Source of the DNA: Phialocephala subalpina
Taxonomy: Eukaryota > Ascomycota > Leotiomycetes > Helotiales > Mollisiaceae
DNA length: 64,000 nt
NCBI GenBank assembly: GCA_900073065.1
Contig: FJOG01000007.1
Coordinates: 815,848-879,847 of the forward strand
Direction of reading: 5' to 3'
Position 1 is the first letter of the stretch, and every line of letters starts with the position of its first letter. The notes under the pieces are model-generated. The model worked only from the letters and a program-made list of their open reading frames with translations, did not search any database and was not told the DNA's origin. The position numbers were made by a program, and so were the translations under genes. Positions 31,764 to 43,721 of this stretch are shown piece after piece.

Positions 31764-32306
31764 TCAATCTGAGCCAATCCAGAGCAAGCACTGTAAATTT
31801 GACAGTCCTTCCCAATCTCTTTTCACTATATAAATATGTGATAACGTCTTGAAACTTGTAGGCAGCAATGATATCACCAGATTAGACCTTAGACAACTTC
31901 TCAATATTTCCTCCAATAACCCTGTCTCTATAACATTCGCATCGATACCATCATCAACCACGTACCTAGAGAACTGATTCTTACAGTCCACATACTCTTT
32001 GCCATTCATCCTGAAAATTCGAGGTTCCCTTTCATCATACTTCTCCGCTGCCATCCTCACTTTACAGGCATCTCCCCAGATCATCATCTCGTGCATAACA
32101 TGCTGGTTCTTCGGCAGATCGTCTAATGCAAAACTCTTGAATCCATAGTAGCATCTATTTAGATTCGGATCGCTATGGTCTTTGGCATCAACTCTAACCA
32201 TGTCTCGGAGCCTCCAACCATTATCAGAACCCCAAAAGGAGCGCATGTCAGGTATGTGATGAAGAAATCGATCTGCAGTGTTGGCTGAAGTAACGTCGAC
32301 GGTCAT
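31764..32306 (-). CDS. hypothetical protein, 180 aa
   Basis: Starts at ATG 32306 (MTVDVTSANT) and remains open for 180 codons. The first 140 residues have balanced, protein-like composition with several Trp, Tyr and Met residues (FWGSDNGWRLRDM, HEMMIWGD). The last 40 are less convincing and may be read-through into an intron or 3' UTR. No signal peptide, membrane segment or family is recognised. Confidence 0.45.
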   Translation of the reverse strand: MTVDVTSANTADRFLHHIPDMRSFWGSDNGWRLRDMVRVDAKDHSDPNLNRCYYGFKSFALDDLPKNQHVMHEMMIWGDACKVRMAAEKYDEREPRIFRMNGKEYVDCKNQFSRYVVDDGIDANVIETGLLEEILRSCLRSNLVISLLPTSFKTLSHIYIVKRDWEGLSNLQCLLWIGSD

Positions 32307-33081
32307 AGGGCCCGTTGACCTAGAGGAGTGCCGTTTGCTAGAATAAGCAAGATCTGGACCGGGGCTTATGGAGTATTTGGGATTTCCGAGTTCAGGGGAG
32401 GAAATAGAGTTGAGAGGATGTTCGACACTAGCTCAGACATCCTCAATTTTGAGTGGTTTTGGTGGACTTCGAGTGGTTCCTTCAGGAGCCAGACAGTATT
32501 GTAAAGAGGTTGATTTGAGAGAAGGGTGCTAAGGTGAAATCGTGAATTTACACTGCGAAGATGCGTGATCCACGTGTCAAAGCTAGAGAGGCGCTCTCTG
32601 CACCAGGCTGCAGTTCTTCGTGCGGGGCAGGGTGTTATGCAGGTGGCCTGAATGGAACCAACAATTAGCAGGGCCTCGATCTGACCTCGAGGCCCCCCTC
32701 ACGAGCATGGTTAAAATGTCCTCACCCCCAAGCGTCGCATTGTAGGACTTAAACTCGAGGGCTCAGCTTTGCTTTGTCGATTTGAAAGCCAATGTTCGAA
32801 GAGATATATTCGTTGTAAAACACGATTGGGAATAGCAGCCTAGCAGGCAGAAGGACAACAGGTCGTCAAGTTTATAATGGTTCGCTTAAGTGTTTTAGCA
32901 GTACTTTTGGTAGCGGTGCTGCGCAGTCGTCTGCCGGATAGTAGGCCAATATCCAATAGTCTCATCAACTGTAGAAAGTATAGAAAATTACAAACAGGTT
33001 AAAAAGAAGGAAGCTATGTACAAACTCTCAAGCACTAGGAATGGTGAGCGGACTTGGTGCTCTAAAGATCCAAATTCTCGT
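32307..33081. other. intergenic stretch
   Basis: Contains a C-rich segment near 32690-32735 but no supported gene. The right end is the 3' flank of the solute-binding protein gene. Confidence 0.4.
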
Positions 33082-34270
33082 TCACAAATCATCAATGAGT
33101 GGAGAAAGTCCCTGTGCACTCCCAATCTTATCCTCAAAGAAGAACCGTAGCCTCTCAACCGCTGCCCGGTCTATCATCCATTTGCTGAACTTAGTTGGAT
33201 CCGTACCATTCATCTCCATGATACCAGGGTAGCCTGCTGGTGCCGGAGCATCCCTCCTCGTGCTCCAGCCTCCCCCCTGATGTTCCAAACTTAACATCCA
33301 GCTGTGGAGCAATTTGGCACTTTCAGGATGAGGGGCGTCTTTGAGGATAGCGCCAGTTTGCGGCCAGGAGACGAATGTGCCGTCAGTAGGGAAGGATATG
33401 TTCATGGGCGAAGATGGTGCCAATCCAATAGATGAAGTGAAGGTTGCCGTGTAAGTACCGTTGGATGCGCCAACCAGAGTTGCGGGTGTTGCTGTCCCTC
33501 GAACCCAACGTGGGTTCTGAGCGAGTAGAGCCTCAAACCAGGAGTATCCATATTGCTTCAAGCTGTGGGCCGAGATTAGAAGTGCGCTGTTGATCATTCT
33601 TGGACGACGTACATTAGATCGAATTGGTACAGAACCGCATCATCATCGTTGGGGTAAGTCAGGACCAATTTATCCTTGAATTGAGGCTTCAAGAAATCAG
33701 TATATTCTTTTGGTGCACTCGAAGCGTTGACATAGTTGCTATTCCAGCTTTCGGACCATGCGATAATAAACAATCCCATGTAGGCACCATCGGCATCTTT
33801 GAACTCATCGTAGACACCTAAGATTTCTTAGCATTTTGAAACCTCGGATAAAGTCTGACGAATGACTTACTCTCATAACCTAGCGGCTTGTATGGCAGTA
33901 GGGCATCCTCATCTTTCCATCTTGGAAAGTCATTCAGGGTTTGCAGGATGATGCTATCAACATAGACATTGTTCGTTGCCAGTTGACGGTCGAGGTTCAC
34001 GTCATGGTATTTGCTGAGATCCACCGTAATGTTGAGTGTCATGCCAGGAAAGCGGGCCTCGAACGCCGTCTTCAGAAAGTCCTGTTGATTTTTCTCGTCG
34101 CCACCGTGCCATACGGTGAGTGTTCCGCCCTCTTTCAGTGCTGCTTGGTAAATCTCATCGATAGTTCGAGTCTCGACTTCAACTGCATTGTTGAATGCCA
34201 ATTGAGGATTGTACGCAGAAACGAGAGAGGTAATGCTGGCGAAAAGGGTCACGAACTTTGAGAGAGACAT
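33082..34270 (-). CDS. secreted bacterial-type extracellular solute-binding protein
   Basis: Three exons fit in phase: 33871-34270, 33613-33817 and 33082-33562, giving 361 residues. ATG 34270 opens a signal peptide (MSLSKFVTLFASITSLVSA). The body resembles periplasmic binding proteins of the iron/polyamine type: EGGTLTVWHGGDEKNQQDF, then FEARFPGMTLNITVDLS, a PLLPYKPLGYE-like hinge, IIAWSESWNSNY, and GTFVSWPQTGAILKDAPHPESAKLL near the end. Bacterial relatives deliver ligands to ABC importers. Fungi have no such partner, so a free extracellular ligand-binding role is inferred, and ancient transfer from bacteria is possible. The upstream in-frame ATG at 34330 would spoil the signal peptide. Confidence 0.85.
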
Positions 34271-34734
34271 GATGAAGATGAATGTCGATTGACTGCCATG
34301 CAATCTCAAAGCAAAAGGCCATGATGGCACTTAAGTATTCATTCATCCATATATCTAATCTCCTGACTATCATATTTCCTTGTCGATGTTTTGTAAGAAT
34401 TATAAAATATCCATACCTCATCACGGCTCCCACCGCCAGGAGAAATAAGCATAAATTGATCCCAGTAACGACGGGCAGCTCGAGCATTGAATTTGTTGAA
34501 TGCAGCGGGGCAAATACGAAGTAGCGGGGGTCATTCTTCGGCGATGCAAGTAAACCTTAGCACTGCTTGGTAAACAATTGGAAATGGAGATACCTTCGTA
34601 CATCGCGTGATTGACAGGATCCACTCCCTAATTAAGGCTGGTCTCGGGTGGGGACTGGGTGGCGGATTAAGGGGGCTCAAGCGAGTTCTTGCGATCGAAT
34701 GAGGAGGTGTCCGAGTGCTTGGCAGAAGCATGGC
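34271..34734. other. upstream region of the solute-binding protein gene
   Basis: Promoter side of the gene, up to the TA bordering the MITE. Short ORFs only. Confidence 0.4.
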
Positions 34735-34736
34735 TA

Positions 34737-34898
34737 CGAAGTACAGGGCCTTTTAATTGTTAGGCGAGTGTAGATTCGTCCAAATACTGTCGAAAAACCG
34801 AGTGGTCTGCCCAATCACCTGTCCAGATCTTCTCTTTCTGGTCTGTAATTGGGTAATCTGGGTGGCGATGTTTAACAATTAAAAGGCCCTGTACTTCG
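34737..34898. mobile_element. 162-bp MITE with 26-bp terminal inverted repeats
   Basis: Ends are CGAAGTACAGGGCCTTTTAA and its reverse complement (the match runs to GTTA, 26 bp) and are flanked by TA on each side (34735-34736, 34899-34900). The interior has no ORF. TA duplication suggests mobilisation by a Tc1/mariner or pogo transposase, but its ends differ from the elements at 7586, 9357 and 28599. Confidence 0.85.
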
Positions 34899-34900
34899 TA

Positions 34901-35208
34901 TACTTAAGGTTAAAGTTCGGCACTCATTGCCATCGGCCGAGAGTCCGGATCCGGAGTCTTCGAACTCCTTAAAAATTCCATTTCCGCTCCTCCCTATTTC
35001 GCCAGCTCGAAGACCTGCTGCTCTCACTACTATCAACCACTCAACACGCTTCCTTGATTCTAGCAAATTAGGAATCGCCTCTTAAGTTGCTCAGTGATAA
35101 CAAGGACAGCGTCATCGTCTTGACCAACTATTGTCCGCGTTGAGGTAGTGAATCGTGAAAGTCCAGGTAAGGCTGGGAGAATGAAAACGCTGAGATTGCC
35201 CCTGCACC
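34901..35208. other. intergenic stretch between the MITE and the first giant ankyrin gene
   Basis: 3' flank of the giant gene. It includes AAGGCTGGGAGAATGAAAACG near 35168, which recurs almost exactly near 63255. Confidence 0.5.
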
Positions 35209-38200
35209 TCATTCAATCATACGAGGGTCCATATTCGCCATATTCGCCATATTCCCATTCTGCATCTGCCTCGTCACATACGCTCCCTGCACCTGACGAG
35301 TATTCAACATGTCCTGCGCACTCAATTCACCCATCCTATTTTCATGCCTAAACCCATCCTTCTGCATCTCCAAATAATTCGCCTGCCCTTGCTGCTCAAT
35401 TTGCTGATTTCCACTCCGAGTTTGCTGATGGAAGTCAATGTTATTCCTATCCATCCGCGAATGATTTTCAATCCTTCCTGCTGTGTGCAGTGTCTTCAGG
35501 TTTTGGTAGTCCGTTGCGCGTTGGTAGTCGAAATCGATGTGGTGTCGTTGCTGCTGAGTGTCGTTCTCGATTCTGCCTCGTGTGTGGAGAGTATCTAACA
35601 TTTGCAGATCAGATCTTTGTTGGAAGCCGAGTTTCTGTTGGTCTGTTGCTTGCTGGAAGCCTAGTTTCTCGCGATGTGTATGTTGGAGGTAGTTCAGGTT
35701 CGTGCTTAACTTCTCTTCTAAGTTCTGCTGCTGAACTTGGCCCATCCTCCTTTCGGTCGCCACTTGATGGGCGCGATCGTATTGAGTCAAGTCGAACTTG
35801 TCGGACAGGTTCTGATTCTGGATCTGTCCCATTCTATGCTCTGTTTCCAGTTGGTGGCTGCGATCCTGTTGTGTCATTTGAAGCTTGTTGTACATCGTGT
35901 TCTGTTCGATTTGACCTAGACCGGCGCGTGTGTCCATCTCGATCTGTCCCTGAGTTCTGTGCGTGTTGAGTCGATCTTGGTTCCGAGCAAACTCGTGCTG
36001 ATTCATTTCGCCTTGGGTATTGATCATACGTTCGTCAGCTGAGGACTGGTACTGTAATTGTCCCTGTCGATTCTGGTCTTCGAGCACGTTCCTCTTTTGC
36101 CTTGAATTCATCTCGATGTCTGCAAGCTGGTGGGTCATTTGAACCCGTCCTGTGTTCATCTCATTGGTGTACTGCAGTCTGTGATCGAGATCACCACGAT
36201 TAACACCACTCCTTGCTTCCTGAAACCTGAGCTCGTTGATTTCTTGTTGGTGTCTCATTTCCAGCTCGTTTTCGATACCTCCCAGTCTGAGGTTCTGCTG
36301 TGCTTCGAGACCAGTATACCGCACCTCTTGTTCCTGACCGAGGTAGTTGATTTTCTGTTCCTGGGTCCGACTTTCATGTTCCAATTGCGCTTCTCGACTT
36401 TGTTGCTGGAAGCCAAATTTGGTTCCGTGCTGGGCAGCTTCAATGTTCACCTTCATCACATTTGCGGCTGCCATCTCTCCTAGCCGACGATCGAAAAGTT
36501 CTTCTTGATGCATGAGCGTAATGCCGTGCTCCCTGTCCCTTAACTTTGTAGTTAAAATGTGAGCATCAAGGACATGCGACGACTGTTGATGTCCCAAGTC
36601 TTCTCGTTGTTCCATCAACAAGAGATGTTGTCTCTGACTCAAAAGCTGTCTATTGGCCACTTCCTGATCTTGCATCCGGAGTCTTCGTGCAAAGTCTTCT
36701 TCCTGCTCTTCGATTCTACTTGATCGAATCCACTTTTTGTGATCCAAATCCAGTAATCGCTGTGGCATTCCAACAGCATCCTTAGGCTGCTGCATACGCT
36801 CTTTCGCATAGTACCGGTCTTCAGCGCTGAAGAGTTTGAGTATTGCCAGTACCTCGTTGGCGACGGTTTCTATTTTCCAGGATCTTGTAGTCAGTATAGT
36901 TCTTCCAGACGATTAGGAATGTCCTTAGAGAAAGACAACATTCGCGAAGAGTAACCCATATTTCAAGGGTTCAAAGATGGTATCGAAAGGAAAAGATTGC
37001 TTTGAGAAGGGGAGACTTACCAGGCTGTTGGATTATACCCTTCTTGATGTACATTGTTGGAGAGTAGAAGTAGTCCCCTTCTTCGTAGACATTCTGCGGG
37101 TCGTTCAAGTCCTTCCAGGAGAACACTTGAATGAGCGCTGTGACCACTGGGCATGGATTGGCGTTCTCCATAGCCATGAAAAAAGCCGTCCTGCCACAAC
37201 ACTTCGCCAGAGGCTCAGCCTTGGCTTTAAGCAACTCATTGAGAGTTTCGTCGAGTTCCACTGGATCCTTAGACCCCTTGCAGGAGGCGCATAGCTCACA
37301 TAGCGGATTGTTGCCTCCGAATCTCAGAGATGGGACGTGTATGCTGTGACCGGACTTCACAAGCAATTTCACAGCGTCTGCATGAAGCTCTCTCGCAGCT
37401 TCATGAAGACTGCCATCATTACGAGGAGGATTCTTCTTCAAGATAGAATTCATCGCTGGAATGTCGCCATTGCGAGCTGCGTAGCATAAAGGTGTTCTGT
37501 CATTGGCATCCTTGTGGATTACACTGGCGCCACGGTCGATCAATGTCGAGACAATTGATGCTCTTCCTCTCCCGGCAGCGAGAATGAGCGCACATGCTCG
37601 AGAGCGATCCGCGATGAAGTTGACCTTGGCTGTGACCAATTAGCACGGATATACGACTAAAGATTGACATCTGGAACTTACCACTGTACTGTAGCAGAAT
37701 AGTTATCACATCGTCCGAACAGTCTTTCTCGAGAGCCACGAGAAGAGGCGAAAGTTGATCAGAGATAGGAACACCTTTGACAAACATTTCCCAGCCAATG
37801 GTCGCAGACAAGTCAGCGCCAAGATCGCATACTTCCTTCACTAGACGAGCAGAGGTCGGGTAATTGTTCAGGCAATAGAAGAGCAACGGAAGGCCGAGGT
37901 CCGAATTATTGTTGACATCTGGTTTCTGAGGTATGCATTCATTCTCACTCACGGCCTTGAAAAGGCAAAACACCTTTTCTTCGTCATGGCGGCTCGTCAA
38001 AGCAGCTTGCAGACTCATATAAAGTGAACAGGGGTCAGGATCCTTCTGTAGCAGCATCTCAAAAATATCTTGCCTCGCATTCCGGTTAGCAAGCTGTAGA
38101 GCTTTGCCGTGACCATAATTCACGTCTGCGCCGTGTTGCAGGAGTAGCGCAAGTAGCTCTGGTGAAGCCACACCATCTATGGCATGGGAAACGGCGGTAA

Positions 38201-41200
38201 CGAGTGCAAAATGCACGCTCTCGTCTGCAGATCCACGCTGGAGAAGGGTTGCGACTAGCAAGAAGTTGTCGCTATCTAGCCACAATGTGCTCGAAGATGT
38301 CATGGTATCGAAAGCCTTGGTGAAGGTCGAAGGCTCGTCCACCACTTGGGCGAGGATATTGACAGCAGCTTTATCTCCGAACTGTGCAGCCTTCACTAGG
38401 CCAGCATGGGCAGAGTCACCGTTGGCTCCCAGATCCACGAGCATTTGCAAAATGTTATGTGCGTCTGAATTGAACAGCCAGCCACCACCAATGCTGGAAG
38501 TGTCTTGGCCATCGGTCGCAAGTAAAGCATCAAGTGCGAGCGAGACGGTGCCGAAGTTATCCTTGTCGATGTTGTCGGTCAGGAAGGAGACAAGGTCGAG
38601 TCGAAACAATCTGGCACTGTTGATTAAGGCATCGTCGACCGAGTCTCCTCGAGCGCCCTTCTTGGCCAGAATGTGTACGACTTTCGACCCGTCTTCCGAG
38701 GTCCACGTGTTGGCATTGCGAGTTGCTGCCGTGAATGCCTTGGCACACATATCTTCATTTGCATTTTGGGAAAGAATCTCCACAACGGGAACATTATGGG
38801 CTTCTGCAGCTGAGATGAGAGCAATCTCAACGGCATCTCTAGCAACGTTGTCGGTGTGAAGGAACTTGAGAAGAGGGAGGTGAATTGGCGAAAGCCAAGT
38901 CTGATTCGATGATGCTGCGCGGAATGCGTGGGTGTGAGAATCCGGATTTGCGATGTGAGGTTTGAGGAGTGTAACTGCCTCGAGATCAAGAGCTTTCGAT
39001 GCGGCAAGGTACGCTTTGTCAACTGGTTCCCCGTTTGCACCATGGTCTAGGAGAAACTCAATCAAGTCGAGAGAGCGAAGCCATTCGATTTTGCCTTCAG
39101 TCGCAGCAGCAAGGGCCTTCGAATATACTTCTGGACGATCAACCTTGGCGGCTAGCATCTTTGCAGATGCCAGATCAAGAGCCTGGGCACCTTTGATCAA
39201 CGTAGACTCAACAGCATCTCCATCGGCGCCTGCATCAAGAAGAAACTTGACCAGACGGAGTGCAGAGAGCCATTCAGATTTTGTGCTCGCAGCTCGTGAG
39301 AGAGCCTCGCTGAAAACCGAGGGTTCCGTAACGTGAGGGCGTAAAAGCTGCACAGCATCAAAATGCAAGTACTGGCTTGCTTGGATGAAGGCTTTGTTGA
39401 CGTTGGCCGGAGACGGTTCTCGATCCAGCAAATCATTGGTGATTCGAAGTCCTTCCGGGCATAGCCAGGCTTTCCCAAGTCCAGTCATAGATGTGAAAGC
39501 AGCCGTTACCACGGATGCAGAGTTGTTCAAGTCCAACACATTCCGCAGCGCATCGATATCGAGCACAGTTGTCGCTTTGGATACTGCCACTTCAACTATT
39601 TTGGAAGATGTCCCATTTTCCATGAGGAATTGGGTGATTCGAAGTCCATTGGGAACGCGCCACAATTCTTCATCTAGTAGCATTGCTCGAAGAACATCGT
39701 CTGCGACTTGGCGGAAACGTGGAGACTGCGACAAGACTTTGAGTCCTTCGATATCCAGGATCTTCGCCATCTCAACAGCAGCGACTGCAAGAACTTCTGT
39801 CGAAACTCCTGACTTGACTAAGGTGGAAGCGATGGCGAGCTGCTCCGAAGAAAGTTGGCCAGGTTTCTGTCGTGTCAGAGCTTTGAATGCTGCTGGGATT
39901 GCGATGGCCACAGCAGGGCTTTCGAGGAACACATCTAGTGCGTCGTATTGAGATACTTTTGCCGCGTAAGATGCAGCCTCTTCAACTGCAAGTCCCTTTG
40001 CTCCCTCGCCGAGAAGGTATCTGGTCACGTGGAGCCCTTCAACTGAAGTCCATCTCTCATTGTCCGACACGAGGGAACTGAAAGCTATCTCGACCGCTTT
40101 GCTCTTGTCGTCGCATGCAGGTAGAATCAACTGAAGCGCTGGTACATTGAATGCCTTCGTAGCTCCCTCGATGAGCTTGTGTATCGATGGACCCGAAATG
40201 CCCTTACTTAGCAGATAGTTGACGAAATCCAAGCCTTTGGGAGATAGCCATGTGTCTCCAACAAGATCAACAGCACCGATAGCGATGTCGTGGAGATAAG
40301 AGTTTTTGTACGGCGCCAGTGCTTTGACTACACCCACGTCGTAGCTGGAAGCTGAGAGGCGGGCGACATGCTCCACATCGTCCTTGCTCAACCCATTTTC
40401 AAGCAGGTGAGACAGTATCGCGCGGCTATCGGGTGAGCTGAGTGGTTCCGAATGATTCATGAGCCCTTGGAACGCTGCGTGCTTTGCGAGGCTTCCTTGG
40501 GACAGTCCGGTGATCAACTTTACACCGGCTAAGCTATGAGCTTTTGCAGCTGCCCTGGCCACGTTTCCCACTGCAACGTCCGACACACTTTTGCTGAGTA
40601 GTAATTTTATTGCAGACGATCCCTCACCGGATGTCAAGAGATCCTCTTTCTGAGCAATCAAGCCTAGAGAGTCCGAGAATGCATCATCCGAAGAAACATA
40701 GGCGAGGAAATTGTTCATCCCCTTGACGTCTCCTACGGATGCAGCCTGCACAAATGCTTGATCAACAATAGGGCCGTTGAGGCCTTTTTGAAGGAGAAAT
40801 TGGATCACTTCGAGTCGAACCCCTTGTAAAGCGACGACAGCCTCTTTATCACCGAGGACAATCTCGAAGGCGGACAGGGCAACAGAACGGTCGGAAATAT
40901 ATTGGTAGAGCGCGTTGACCCATTCGAGATTGAGAGTCTGGGCAGCTCGCACAAATGTCTCGTCAATCACATTCCCTTTAGCTCCATTCTTTAGAAGGGA
41001 TTGAACTACTGACAGACTGTCCCTGTCCAGAGGCGCGGTGTCATGCGCTAGAAGCTCTTGCAGGGCATCAGAGTAGAGTTTGTTAGATGTCAAGTGATTC
41101 GCGAAGAGGCGCGCCCAGTGTCGATTGCGTGCCTTGACACCAGCAATGAAAGACCCATCTGCCCATGTCCCTGCGCGACAATTTTTGACCAGCAATTTCA

Positions 41201-43721
41201 CCATAGGTACACTTTCCCCGTCGAGTTTCTGCCAATCCGTGCGAGAACTGAGTACAGCTTTAAGTGGCTGGAGAATGCTGTCCTTATCGTCGACGGTGGA
41301 GAGCAACCTCTCAACGACTGGTAGATCGAGATTCAACGCAGGCGGTACCAAGTTCTCGGCAACCGAGCTGTCAAGTTTTGCTCCTCTTCCTACGAGTAGC
41401 TGAACAACAGGACCAGCGTAGCGATCTTCTTTCAGAACTTTCGGCAGCGCCGCGTCAAGGGAGGCTTTCTCTAACCCCGCACCTATCAACATCTCGAGTA
41501 TTACATGCCGGGTTTTGTTACGAAGTAAAAGCGCTTCCTGGAATGCGTACTTCAATGACGGTTTGAATGTTTCGACAGATAACAATGCTGCAAGTGTCTT
41601 GGGGTCAGACCGCCTGATGCAATATTGCAATGGTGTTCCCAGACCATGATTAGGCGAAGCTCCCCAGCGAAGGAGAAGTTTGGTCAGACCCAAGGCAACC
41701 TCCGTGGAACCACACTGCGTGGCGTCGAGGAGAAGATCGTTTGCGGGTATGGCACTCTTGGCACAGCCATACAGAATCTCGAAAATCTTCTGCATGTAAG
41801 GTAGCCTGTATGGCAGGTGGCCGTCCTTGCTTTCAGCAAGCGCAAAAAGCTTTCGCACCTGGTTCCAAATTGAAATGAATGTTTGGGGTGGTGGGGGACT
41901 CTGGGCTAGCATAATTTCTAAGATATCCAGTCTCTGAAATTGCACTGCTCTGACAATGGCTTTGCCTTCGGCGTACTCCAGAGAGGCCTTGGTGAGAAGT
42001 ACCTTCACTTTCTGGAGATTTTGAGAGCCTTTATCAATAGCGAAGGCTAATTCATGGTCAACTGCCTGCCCAGATGCCCCTGCATCAAGGAGTATAGACC
42101 AGATTTCCAACTTTGCTGGATCTGAGTCGACCAAACCTAAACTGGTATGTGAAACGGCTGTGTTGAGGATTTTCTTCGTGGGCTTGGCAGTCATCAATAA
42201 CCCAACGACTGCAGGACTTGCCGCGTCAATCGCCAGAAGAAGTGCGGCTCCCTCGGAATAACTCGCTTTCGCACCAGCAGTGGTGATGAGGAGATTGATC
42301 AAAGTCATCATGTTAGGACTTTCCATCTGCTCAGAGGAACAGCATTCTACCAGCATTTGAGAGGCATACTCCCCAGAGACACCTAAACCTAATGTCAGAA
42401 GCTCTGAGATGATTGGGTGGGTGGCCTCGGCATCAGAAGGATAATCTTTGACGAGTTTTAGATGTACTCCATTATTGACATAGTCTGCAAATGATCTGTT
42501 GTTGCTCGACCGTAGTACATCCAGGGCCAAAGTGAAGTTCCTCGTATCGATAGCAAATTGAAACAATCTTGGTGCGGGAAAGGTGCTGTGCTGAAATGCT
42601 GAACATTCGGTCAAGATAGAAATAATGTCCAGTTCCTGCGTTGTGATAAACGGTACCAGAGCCTTGCTCATTCGAGGTCCAGAGGCGCCGCCGTAGAGAA
42701 GAAGTTTCAGAAAAGACTTTTGATTTTCGTGGGTCCAAGATCCTATGAGACCAGTCGCATCGTCTAGATGGCTCGATGAAACGGGATTCTTTGCCAGTGT
42801 CACGATAGCCAGTGCGAAAGCATACTTCTTTGATGAGATAGCGGCTTTTAACGCGTTGGCATGACTAAAGTTCGCATCAGCTCCTCTCAGCAGCAGCATA
42901 CAAGTATTCCGTAGAGAGCTGCCGGAAGCCGCTTTCAGAAGCCCGTGGCTCAGAAATTCGACATTGGTGACAAGTGGTGACAACAACAGTAACTCGACGA
43001 GTTCCTCCGATCCGGATGATATCAAGTCGAAAGTTTGATCTTGGCAAAGTTCTGGGTTGGCTCCATATTCTAACAATGCTCTGATGCGTACAATATCGTC
43101 GGGACGGTCTCTTAGTGTAGCGGCGAGTGACGCATCGAGAGACCTTTGAGAGGCCCTGCCCAGGAACAATCGCCAGATGTCGAGAGAGCGAGATTGAGCG
43201 GCCTTTGTGAAGAGGTCGTCAAGCGTTGGGATCGTTTGCCCCCTTTTTTCCTTGGTATTACTCGATCCACCCGTTTCCGCAATCTGGAGCAGTCCCTCAA
43301 CGATGACATTTGGCTTCTGACCTGCCAGTACCTTGTCTAAAGCCAACAGGGCCTCATCCCTCGTGAAGTCTCTAGAGGATCTTCCAATTAGGGTTCTTTT
43401 CGGTCGCAAGGTCATCAGAAACTCTCCGGCTCCTGTTTTGTCACTAGCATTGAATGTAGCAGCACGCTGATTCGGAAGGGATAATAGGGGTCGTGGGAGT
43501 GCCAGCGGAACTCCAAGTGCAGTCGCTATCTCGTGAAGTTGAGCTTGGAAGTGGGATCTCGAAGTCTCTGACACTGCGTATATGCTGTCTGAAACTGTGC
43601 TCATCGTTGAGCTTCTCAACGGACCGGAATGGCCACGGCGACCCGAACTCGTTGACGAAGCCATCGACGGAACCCGGCCAAAGCCACCCGATGGTGGTCG
43701 TGGATGTCGTGGGGACGCCAT
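35209..43721 (-). CDS. giant ankyrin-type repeat protein A (2,769 aa)
   Basis: Three exons in phase: 37682-43721, 37021-37629 and 35209-36869. ATG 43721 opens a Ser/Arg/Pro-rich disordered head of about 60 residues. Then come about 2,150 residues of helical-pair repeats: early ones are ankyrin-like (ALLEYGANPELC, LLLRGADANFSHANAL), and residues about 1220-1845 are nine consecutive 62-68-aa units, each opening with Trp. Canonical ankyrin text returns at 2016-2200 (ADRSRACALILAAG, DRTPLCYAARNGD, DGSLHEAARE, YSPTMY). The last 530 residues are a Gln/Arg/His-rich coil with 29-aa repeats (MGQIQNQNL, MGQVQQQNL). No NACHT, kinase or membrane segment is visible. A scaffold role is inferred; function unknown. 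Confidence 0.85.

Noticed and set aside
35209..36795. The Q-rich coil as a separate gene
   Set aside because: Exon acceptor at 36870 joins it in phase to the ankyrin exon, and protein B has the same ankyrin-then-coil order in one exon.
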